Assembly: GCF_900108335.1 (NCBI RefSeq)
Contig: NZ_FNVT01000009.1
Location: forward strand, 186,001 to 250,000
Origin: Nonomuraea solani
GTDB taxonomy: Bacteria > Actinomycetota > Actinomycetes > Streptosporangiales > Streptosporangiaceae
Direction: 5' to 3'
DNA: 64,000 bases
Below the pieces are notes generated by a model that made no database searches, was not told where the DNA came from, and saw only the letters and a program-made list of their open reading frames with translations. Shown in pieces: positions 16,202-23,106 of this stretch; the stretch's first letter is position 1, and each line of letters opens with the position of its first letter. A program made the translations under genes and the position numbers.

Positions 16202-17596
16202 ATGCAACTTTCTGCTTCGGTAGGAAAACTGGCGCTTGGCCTGACGACCGTCGTCACGCTCGCCACCGCAACCGGTCTCCCGGCCGCCGCCGCGGCCGGG
16301 CAGAGCCCGGAGGCGGCCGCGTCCGCCCAGGCCGCCCAGACCGGCACCGCGGTGCCCGTGCCGAGCCTGACCGACGAGAGCAGCACCACCGTCGCCAACC
16401 CCGACGGCAGCTTCACCGCGACGATCACCTCGGGCCCCTCCAACGTCAAGCGCTCCGACGACACCTGGGCGGCCATCGACACCACCCTCGTGGCGCAGGG
16501 CTCGGTGCTCAAGCCGCGCGTGTCGCAGGCGGACGTCGAGGTCTCCGGGGGCGGCGACGGGCCGGCGGCCAAGCTCGTGGACAACGCCGGCCGGGTGTTC
16601 ACGCTCGACTGGCCGACCCCGCTGCCCAAGCCGTCGGTCAGCACCAACGTCGCCACCTACGCCGACGCCGCCGGCCCGGGGGCCGACCTGGTGGTGACCG
16701 TGCTGCCGACCGGCTTCCGCCACGACGTGGTGTTGCGGGAGAAGCCTACGGGTCCGCTCGAACTACGCATTCCGGTACGCACACAGGGCGCGGACCTGAC
16801 CCAGGCCGCCGACGGCGGCCTGCAGCTCAAGAGCACCGGCGGCGACGTGCTCGCCTCGTCGGCCCCGCCGGTCATGTACGACTCCAGCGGCCGCGGCAAG
16901 CCCCGCGGCGACGCCCTCACCAAGGTCCCGGCCACCGTCGAGTCTCAGGACGGGGCCCGGGTCCTGGTGCTCAAGCCGGACGCCGGGTTCCTGTCCGATC
17001 CGGACCGGGTCTATCCGGTGCGCGTCGTCCCGGGGATCACGATGCCCTCGGTCGTCACGGACACCGACGTCGCGACCTCGTGGGCGTCCCACCCCGGCGA
17101 CGCGATGATCATCGCCGGCACCATGCCGTGGGAGAACGGCCAGGGCGGCGACGTCATGCGCAGCCTGGTCTCGTTCGACACCGCCAAGCTCAAGGGCAAG
17201 CGGGTGATCCTGGCCGGCCTCGGCATGTGGAACCTCGAGACCAACGCCTGCGGTCTCAAGGTCGGCTCCGGACTCACAGCCGAGCGCATCACGAGCCCCT
17301 GGGACGAGACCAACCTCAACTGGGGCAACAAGCCCGGCACGACCGCTCAGGGTGCGAGCACCAACCAGGCGGGGCGCGGCCGCACCTGGACCGAGCCCTG
17401 CGCGGGTGGCGCCGGCTATCTCGCCTGGCCGGTGACCGACATCGCCAAGGCCTGGGCGGGGGGAGCCCCCAACTACGGCATCCAGCTCCGGGGTGCCGAT
17501 GAGAACGAGAAGACGAACTGGCGGGCCTTCGCCGCGTCCGAGAACAAGGACGCGGGCGTCAAGCCGCCGACCCTGACGGTCGTCTACTGGCGTTAG
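16202..17596 (+). CDS. Secreted DNRLRE domain-containing protein
   Basis: 464 residues, with ATG 16202 after a GGATAGGACGTAA leader. The signal peptide ends near residue 32 (LPAAAAAGQS). The first half is the beta-rich leader common to secreted actinomycete DNRLRE/RHS-type proteins: NPDGSFTATITSGPSNVKR, AAIDTTL and LPKPSVSTNVATYADA. The second half (about 270-460) is a DNRLRE domain: VMRSLVSFDTAKLKGKRVILAGLGMWNLE, ITSPWDETNLNWGNKPG, VTDIAKAWAGGAPNYGIQLRG, PPTLTVVYW. It has the same two-part N-terminus as the much larger protein at 38468-42574. Probably an extracellular adhesin or scaffold; no enzyme motif. A strong hairpin terminator follows at once. Confidence 0.88.
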   Translation: MQLSASVGKLALGLTTVVTLATATGLPAAAAAGQSPEAAASAQAAQTGTAVPVPSLTDESSTTVANPDGSFTATITSGPSNVKRSDDTWAAIDTTLVAQGSVLKPRVSQADVEVSGGGDGPAAKLVDNAGRVFTLDWPTPLPKPSVSTNVATYADAAGPGADLVVTVLPTGFRHDVVLREKPTGPLELRIPVRTQGADLTQAADGGLQLKSTGGDVLASSAPPVMYDSSGRGKPRGDALTKVPATVESQDGARVLVLKPDAGFLSDPDRVYPVRVVPGITMPSVVTDTDVATSWASHPGDAMIIAGTMPWENGQGGDVMRSLVSFDTAKLKGKRVILAGLGMWNLETNACGLKVGSGLTAERITSPWDETNLNWGNKPGTTAQGASTNQAGRGRTWTEPCAGGAGYLAWPVTDIAKAWAGGAPNYGIQLRGADENEKTNWRAFAASENKDAGVKPPTLTVVYWR

Positions 17597-17604
17597 CCGT
17601 CCCT

Positions 17605-17646
17605 GCGCGCCGCCCGGCGCCTGCCTGTCAGGCGCCGGCGGCGCGC
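17605..17646 (+). terminator. GC-rich hairpin after the DNRLRE gene
   Basis: An 18-bp stem (GCGCGCCGCC and GGCGCCTG on the left, complementary on the right) with one bulged C and a five-base loop (CCTGT). It starts nine bases after the stop codon. There is no T-run, as is common for actinomycete terminators. Confidence 0.8.
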
Positions 17647-18159
17647 TCGCTCTCCGGCGGGCCCTGACCACAAATTACGAAACGACACCAAGCGCCGGAG
17701 CGCCAAGAACCCCGTCCATCGGCCGCGCGGTGAGACTGGATCCGCCGTCCGACGCCGAGGCACGCGAGTCGCCGAGCCGGCGCCTCTGTGTGGACCGGCG
17801 AGTCATGAGGGTGACGCTCCAGGTGGCCACCTGCTCGGCGCCGACGGCAACCGATTGCAAATCCAACCACCCGCCGAGGGTCATGGCGCATTCACCCCAC
17901 GTATCGCTCCGGAGCCGACGAGCTGTAGCGGGTCCAGGCAGGCGACACACGGCTCCGATCTCCTTGCGCATTTCAGGCATGCATCCCCGCGTGGCACCCG
18001 TCGACCGGGCACTTACATCCGATGTATCAACCCGATTAAGTTAGTAAAGTTTCCTAAATGATGGACCGTTCCAGCTGTTGACGCTCGTGCCGGTTTATGG
18101 CAAACGTTTGGAAAGGCTCCCTTCTTACTCAGAGCATCACTCTCAGCCAGGAGTGCCCG
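17647..18159. other. Gap of about 510 bp upstream of the pectinase operon
   Basis: No gene recognised on either strand between 17647 and 18000. The last 120 bases are markedly more AT-rich and hold the probable promoter and operators of the operon. Confidence 0.5.
18041..18110 (+). promoter_or_regulatory. Probable operators of the CBM35 pectinase operon
   Basis: At 18041-18057 lies TTAGTAAAGTTTCCTAA, a 17-bp dyad (TTAGxAAA-G-TTTCCTAA) with one mismatch. It resembles sites bound by ROK-family sugar repressors ahead of secreted polysaccharide-degrading enzymes in actinomycetes. At 18101-18110 is a perfect CAAACGTTTG palindrome like a LacI-family operator, with TTGACG (18078-18083) between them as a possible -35. 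The palindromes are seen; the regulator families are inferred. Confidence 0.5.
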
Positions 18160-18297
18160 ATGAACTTCAGCAAGTCCCGGGCCCGCGTCATCGCCTGCTT
18201 ACTCGTCCTGGGATCCGCGGCCGAGAACGCCACCATCACCCAAGGCGTCGTCGAGTCGAACCGCGGCGACACCATCCGCCGCTCGAACATCCCATAG
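18160..18297 (+). pseudogene. Truncated leader gene: signal peptide joined to a CBM35 scrap
   Basis: ATG 18160 has a good AGGAG seven bases upstream. The 45 codons give a signal-peptide-like start (MNFSKSRARVIACLLVLGSA) that runs directly into AENATITQGVVESNRG. That is the opening of the CBM35-type module found at the C-terminus of all four enzymes downstream. After a few more residues it stops at TAG 18295-18297, eight bases before the next ATG. This is what remains when the catalytic domain and most of the module are deleted. The ribosome-binding site is better than that of the next gene, so it may now serve as a translated leader. Confidence 0.7.
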
Positions 18298-18305
18298 GCC
18301 TTCCG

Positions 18306-20099
18306 ATGTCTCTCTCCCGAAGGGCCGTGCTCAAAGGCGCGCTGATCGCCCCCTTACAGGCGGGCGCCGTGCTGCCGCCGGCGCCCGCCACGGCCCGTAC
18401 CCTCGACTCACCCTGGGACCAGGTGCCCGCGATCCTGGCCAGGATCGTGCCGCCGACGTTCCCCGACCGCACGTTCCCGATCACCGACCACGGCGCGCGG
18501 CCGGACAACTCCACCGACTGCACACCGGCCTTCCGCGCCGCGATCGCCGCCTGCAACGCGGCCGGCGGCGGCACCGTGCTCGTTCCCGGCACCGGCAGGT
18601 ACCGGACCGGCACGATCCACCTGCTCTCCGGCGTGCGCCTGCACGTGGAGGCCGGGGCGACGATCAGGTTCCGATCGGACGCGGGCTCCTACCTGCCGGC
18701 CGTGTTCACCCGCTGGCAGGGGATCGAGTGCTACAACTACTCGCCCTTCATCTACGCCCGCGGCCAGCGCGACCTCGCCCTGACCGGCACCGGCACGATC
18801 GACGGGAACGCGGCGGCCGGCCCCTGGTTCGACTTCGACGGGCGGCGCGGCCCCGACTGGGACCGGCTGCAGCAGCTCGCCGTGGACGGCGTGCCGGTCG
18901 AGCAGCGCCTGTTCGGTGACGGCCACTACCTCAAACCGAACATGATCCAGTTCTACGACTGCCAGAACGTTCTCGTCGAGGACCTGGACATCAGGAACCC
19001 CGCGATGTGGACCATCCACCCCGTCTTATCCCGAAATATCACTATCAGGCGGGTCAAAATCTATAGCCGGGGCGCGATGGTGGACGGCGTCGACCCCGAG
19101 TCCTCCGCGGACGTCCTCATCGAGAACTGTTCCTTCGACACCGGCGACGACGGCACCGTGATCAAGTCCGGCCGCGACATCGACGGCCGCCGCGTCGGCG
19201 TGCCGTCGGAGAACATCGTGATCCGCGGCAACACGTACCACGGCCGCTGGGGAGCCATCACCGTCGGCAGCGAGATGTCCGGCGGCGTACGCAACGTCTT
19301 CGCCCAGGACAACCAGATCCTGCCCGGCTCCGCCTACAGGTCGTTCTACGCGCTCTACCTCAAGACCAACAACCGCCGCGGCGGCGTGGTCGACGGCGTC
19401 CACGTCCGCGGCCTCACCGGTGGCCCGTGCGACCGGGGCGGCTTCTTCATCGACATGAACTACAGCCTCACCGGCCCCGGCTACGGCCCGATCGTCCACC
19501 CGACCATCCAGAACCTCACGGTGGAGGGCCTGAACATCGCCGGCTCGCCGTTCGCCGTCAAGCTGTCGGGCTCGCCGGCCAGCCACATCAGGAACGTCAC
19601 GATCTCCAACAGCACCTTCACCGCCATCGACACGCCCGCCCCGCAACTGTCCAACGCCGACAACGTCCGGCTCCAGAACGTGCGCATCAACGGCGTGGTG
19701 TACGGCACACCACCCCAGGGCACCCGCTACGAGGCGGAGAACGCCACGATCTCCCAGGGCGCCGTCGAGTCCAACCACGCGGGCTTCTCCGGCACCGGCT
19801 TCGTCAACTACGACAACGTGGCCGGCTCCTTCATCGAGTTCTCCGTCAGCGCGGCCACGGCCGGAACCGCCACCCTGACCTTCCGGTTCGCCAACGGCAC
19901 CACCGCCAACCGCCCGATGACCATCGCCGTCAACGGCGCCACCGTACAGACCAGGGACTTCCCCGGCACCGGCGCCTGGACCACCTGGCAGAGCACCAGC
20001 GTCTCCGCGCAGCTCGTGGCGGGCTCCAACAGCGTCCGCGCCACCGCCACCACCGCGGGCGGCGGCCCCAACCTCGACTACCTGGAGGTAACGACATGA
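18306..20099 (+). CDS. GH28-type polygalacturonase/rhamnogalacturonase with C-terminal CBM35
   Basis: 597 residues from ATG 18306. A twin-arginine signal (SRRAVLKGALIAPLQAG) directs export. Residues 40-470 form a right-handed beta helix of the pectinase type: PITDHGARPDNSTDCTPAFRAAI, GTGTIDGNAAAG, the Asp-bearing DGVDPESSADVLIENCSF and DTGDDGTVIKSGRDIDGRR, then GRWGAITVGSEMSGGVRNV. A CBM35-like module follows (about 476-597: RYEAENATISQGAVESNHAG to LDYLEV). The product should cleave galacturonan or rhamnogalacturonan outside the cell. It is first of four genes coupled by ATGA overlaps. The translation signal is weak, so coupling to the leader frame that ends eight bases upstream is likely. 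Confidence 0.9.
   Translation: MSLSRRAVLKGALIAPLQAGAVLPPAPATARTLDSPWDQVPAILARIVPPTFPDRTFPITDHGARPDNSTDCTPAFRAAIAACNAAGGGTVLVPGTGRYRTGTIHLLSGVRLHVEAGATIRFRSDAGSYLPAVFTRWQGIECYNYSPFIYARGQRDLALTGTGTIDGNAAAGPWFDFDGRRGPDWDRLQQLAVDGVPVEQRLFGDGHYLKPNMIQFYDCQNVLVEDLDIRNPAMWTIHPVLSRNITIRRVKIYSRGAMVDGVDPESSADVLIENCSFDTGDDGTVIKSGRDIDGRRVGVPSENIVIRGNTYHGRWGAITVGSEMSGGVRNVFAQDNQILPGSAYRSFYALYLKTNNRRGGVVDGVHVRGLTGGPCDRGGFFIDMNYSLTGPGYGPIVHPTIQNLTVEGLNIAGSPFAVKLSGSPASHIRNVTISNSTFTAIDTPAPQLSNADNVRLQNVRINGVVYGTPPQGTRYEAENATISQGAVESNHAGFSGTGFVNYDNVAGSFIEFSVSAATAGTATLTFRFANGTTANRPMTIAVNGATVQTRDFPGTGAWTTWQSTSVSAQLVAGSNSVRATATTAGGGPNLDYLEVTT
19725..19829 (+). repeat. CBM35-encoding DNA repeat (four near-identical copies plus a fragment)
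   Basis: About 105 bp encoding RYEAENATISQGVVESNHAG and FSGTGFVNxDNVAGS recur nearly base for base at 19725-19829, 20927-21031, 22732-22836 and 25073-25172. A 44-bp fragment lies in the truncated leader gene at 18220-18263. The rest of each module is also similar but more diverged. Such directly repeated stretches are substrates for recombination and gene conversion, and could explain the deletion that created the leader remnant. Confidence 0.9.
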
Positions 20100-21301
20100 C
20101 GGAACACCTGTCGCGGCGTCGATTCGGGCTCCTCGCGGGCGTCGCGGCCGCCGCCCCGCTCCTGTCCTCGCGCCCCGCGTTCGCGGCCCCCACCCTGCTT
20201 CCCGCCGGGATGACCTGGCAGCTCATGTGGTCGCCGTCGGCCGCCGCCAACGGCATGGGGGCGTGGGAGAGCATCGAGGACGACCGCGCGGACTCCCACA
20301 CCTCGGCGGCGCCCCACATCTTCCCCGAGGGCGCCAACTACCGCTTCACCATGCACACGGTCGACCGCGACACCAGCACGGACCGGCAGCGGCACGAAGT
20401 GACCGGCAACCGTACCTCCAGCAGCGGCTACCTGCAGTGGAAGAGCGGTGAGCTGTGGCGGGTCACCTACTCGATGTACATCCCGGGCACGCTCAAGGCC
20501 ACCACGACGTTCACCCACATCTTCCAGACCAAGATGCCCGGCGCGGGAACGTCCCCGATCACGGTCACCTCGCTGCGCCGGGTGGACGGCAGGCAGACCA
20601 TCGAGCACAAGGTCTTCGAGCCGGACATCCTGGTCGGGCGGACCGACCTGGAGCCGCTGCACAACACGTGGATCGACATCGACTACGAGATCAAGATCGG
20701 TGACGGCTCGTCCGGCGGGGTGAGGTGGGTGGTCAGGAGCGGCGGCGCCACCGTGGTCGACGCGACGAGAACGGGCGTGGACACCTTCCTCGGCGACCGG
20801 GTCCGGCCCAAGTGGGGCATCTACCGCTCGCTCGGCGACACGTCGGGCTCGCTGCAGAACTGCCATCTGCTGCTGACGAACCTCAGGTCGTACAAGGCCG
20901 TCCCGGGGAACGGCGGCGGCGCCACGCGCTACGAGGCGGAGAACGCGACGATCTCGCAGGGCGTCGTCGAGTCCAACCACGTGGGCTTCTCCGGCACCGG
21001 CTTCGTCAACGGCGACAACGTGGCGGGATCCGCCGTGGAGTGGACCGTCAACGGCACGGCCGGAGCGGCCACCCTCGGGATCCGGTACGCGAACGGCACC
21101 ACCGCCGGCCGTCCCGCGACGATCACCGTCAACGGCGCGACGGTCGCCGCCGGCCGGCCCTTCAACGGCACCGGCGCCTGGACGTCGTGGGCGACCGCCA
21201 CCGTGCCCGTCACCCTCACCTCGGGCGCCAACACGGTACGGATCACCGCCGACACCGCCAACGGCAACCCGAACCTGGACTACATCGAGGTGACGCAATG
21301 A
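20096..21301 (+). CDS. Heparin-lyase-I-like polysaccharide lyase with C-terminal CBM35
   Basis: 401 residues. ATG 20096 overlaps the previous stop. The twin-arginine signal is SRRRFGLLAGVAAAAPLLSS. The catalytic part (about 40-260) has the polysaccharide-lyase jelly-roll pattern of the heparin lyase I-like family: FPEGANYRFTMHTVDRD, QRHEVTGNRTSSSGYLQWKSGELWRVTYSMYIP, THIFQTKMPGAGTSPITVTSLRR, and NTWIDIDYEIKIGDG with PKWGIYRS. The true substrate is unlikely to be heparin; glucuronan or another uronic-acid polymer fits the pectin context. A CBM35 module (about 275-401) closes the protein and is near-identical to those of its neighbours. Confidence 0.85.
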   Translation: MTEHLSRRRFGLLAGVAAAAPLLSSRPAFAAPTLLPAGMTWQLMWSPSAAANGMGAWESIEDDRADSHTSAAPHIFPEGANYRFTMHTVDRDTSTDRQRHEVTGNRTSSSGYLQWKSGELWRVTYSMYIPGTLKATTTFTHIFQTKMPGAGTSPITVTSLRRVDGRQTIEHKVFEPDILVGRTDLEPLHNTWIDIDYEIKIGDGSSGGVRWVVRSGGATVVDATRTGVDTFLGDRVRPKWGIYRSLGDTSGSLQNCHLLLTNLRSYKAVPGNGGGATRYEAENATISQGVVESNHVGFSGTGFVNGDNVAGSAVEWTVNGTAGAATLGIRYANGTTAGRPATITVNGATVAAGRPFNGTGAWTSWATATVPVTLTSGANTVRITADTANGNPNLDYIEVTQ

Positions 21302-23106
21302 CCGGGCGGCCGCCCTCGCGGCGGGACGTCCTGCTGGCCGCCGCTGCGGTCGCGGCCGGTCCGCTCGGACAAGCGCCGGCCGCGGCCGATACCGCCATGG
21401 GCATCCGGCCCGCGACCGCTACGGCCGCCTCGCCCTGGGACGAGGTGCCGTCGATCCTGGCCAGGATCGTCCCGCCGGTGTTTCCCGACCGGACGTTCGA
21501 CATCACCGGCTACGGCGCCGCCGGCGACAACAGCACCGACTGCACCGCCGCCTTCCGCGACGCGATCGCCGCCTGCGCCGCCGCGGGCGGCGGCCGGGTG
21601 CTGGTGCCGTCCGGCACGTTCCGCACCGGCAAGATCCACCTGCTGTCGAACGTGAACCTGCACGTGACCGGCACGATCCGCTTCCGCACCGACCCGGCGT
21701 CCTACCTGCCGAACGTCTTCACCCGGTGGGAGGGCATCGAGTGCTACAACTACTCGCCCTTCATCTACGCCAACGGCAGGACCAACATCGCGATCACCGG
21801 CACGGGCACCATCGACGGCAACGCGCCGGCGGGCGACTGGTCGTCGTGGGGCGGCGGAGGAGACGACCGCGACCAGTTACGCGAGTGGGGCGCGGAGGAC
21901 CACCCGGTCGAGCAGCGCCGGTTCGGGGCCGGGCACGAGTTGCGGCCCAACATGATCGGCCTGTACGACTGCGCCAACATCCTGGTCGAGGGCCTCAACC
22001 TGCGCAACCCGGCCATGTGGACCCTGCACCCGGTCTACTGCACGAACGTCACGGTCAGGAACGTCACCTTCTACAGCACCAACTCCCAGGGCGACGGCTG
22101 CAACCCCGACTCCTGCACCGACGTGTTCATCACCGGCTGCAGGTTCGACACCAACGACGACTGCATCCCGGTCAAGTCCGGCCGTGACCGCGACGGCAGG
22201 CGGGTGAACAAACCGTCGCAGAACATCGTGGTGCGCGACTGCAAATTCTCCGGCCGCTGGGGCGGCATCACGGTCGGGTCCGAGATGTCGGGCGGCGTCA
22301 GGAACGTATTCGCCGAGGACTGCGTGTGCAACGCCGCCGACTTCCCCGGGCGTTATCCGGTCAAGTACGCCCTGTACGTCAAGACCAGCTTCAACCGGGG
22401 CGGCTTCGTCGAGGACATCCACCTGCGCCGCATCACCGGCCGCAACCTGGAACGCGACGCTCTCTACATCACGATGAACTACGAAACGTCCGGAAATATC
22501 CCCCCGACCGTCAGGAACTTCACCGCCGACGGCCTGACCATCGCGGGCGGGCGCTCGGCGTACAACATCGACGGCCGCGGCGCCAGGCACATCCAGAACG
22601 TGACGATCTCCAACAGCACGTTCACCGGCATGACCAATTCCGGAAATATCGCTAATTACGTCGATAACCTCCAGCTCGCCAACGTGTTCCACAACGGCCG
22701 GGACATCTCCACCCAGCCCTCCCCGGGCGTCCGCTACGAGGCCGAGAACGCCGTGATCTCCCAGGGCGTCGTCGAGTCCAACCACGCGGGCTTCTCCGGC
22801 ACCGGCTTCGTCAACAGCGACAACGTGGCGGGGGCGGCCGTCGAGTTCGCCTTCGACCTGCCGTCGGCCGGATCACACGCGTTCCTGATCCGCTACGCCA
22901 ACGGCACCACGGCCGACCGTCCCTTCGACGTGATCGTCAACGGCGCCTCGACCGGGACTCAGAACGCTCCAGGTAGCGGCGCGTGGACCACGTGGGTCTC
23001 GGCCGGCCGGACCGTCCCGGCCGTCGCGGGCCGCAACACGGTCCGGCTGGTCGCCACCACGGCGGGCGGCCTGCCCAACATCGACTACGTGGAGGTCCGG
23101 CCATGA
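21298..23106 (+). CDS. GH28-type pectinase with C-terminal CBM35 (second copy)
   Basis: 602 residues, ATG 21298 overlapping the upstream stop. Signal peptide with SRRDVLLAAAAVAAG (Tat-like). The beta-helix domain is a paralogue of the first enzyme: FDITGYGAAGDNSTDCTAAFRDAI, GTGTIDGNAPAGDW, GDGCNPDSCTDVFITGCRF, DTNDDCIPVKSGRDRDGRR, GRWGGITVGSEMSGGVRNVF. This copy keeps the more canonical GDGCNPDSC and DDCIPVKSG text where the first has VDGVDPESS and DDGTVIKSG. It ends with a CBM35 module (about 478-602). It should act on the same pectic polymers as the first enzyme but perhaps on different linkages. Confidence 0.9.
   Translation: MTGRPPSRRDVLLAAAAVAAGPLGQAPAAADTAMGIRPATATAASPWDEVPSILARIVPPVFPDRTFDITGYGAAGDNSTDCTAAFRDAIAACAAAGGGRVLVPSGTFRTGKIHLLSNVNLHVTGTIRFRTDPASYLPNVFTRWEGIECYNYSPFIYANGRTNIAITGTGTIDGNAPAGDWSSWGGGGDDRDQLREWGAEDHPVEQRRFGAGHELRPNMIGLYDCANILVEGLNLRNPAMWTLHPVYCTNVTVRNVTFYSTNSQGDGCNPDSCTDVFITGCRFDTNDDCIPVKSGRDRDGRRVNKPSQNIVVRDCKFSGRWGGITVGSEMSGGVRNVFAEDCVCNAADFPGRYPVKYALYVKTSFNRGGFVEDIHLRRITGRNLERDALYITMNYETSGNIPPTVRNFTADGLTIAGGRSAYNIDGRGARHIQNVTISNSTFTGMTNSGNIANYVDNLQLANVFHNGRDISTQPSPGVRYEAENAVISQGVVESNHAGFSGTGFVNSDNVAGAAVEFAFDLPSAGSHAFLIRYANGTTADRPFDVIVNGASTGTQNAPGSGAWTTWVSAGRTVPAVAGRNTVRLVATTAGGLPNIDYVEVRP

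Noticed and set aside
20078..21298. 406-codon minus-strand frame opposite the heparin-lyase-like gene
   Set aside because: Antisense composition; the plus strand has a Tat signal, lyase and CBM35 motifs.
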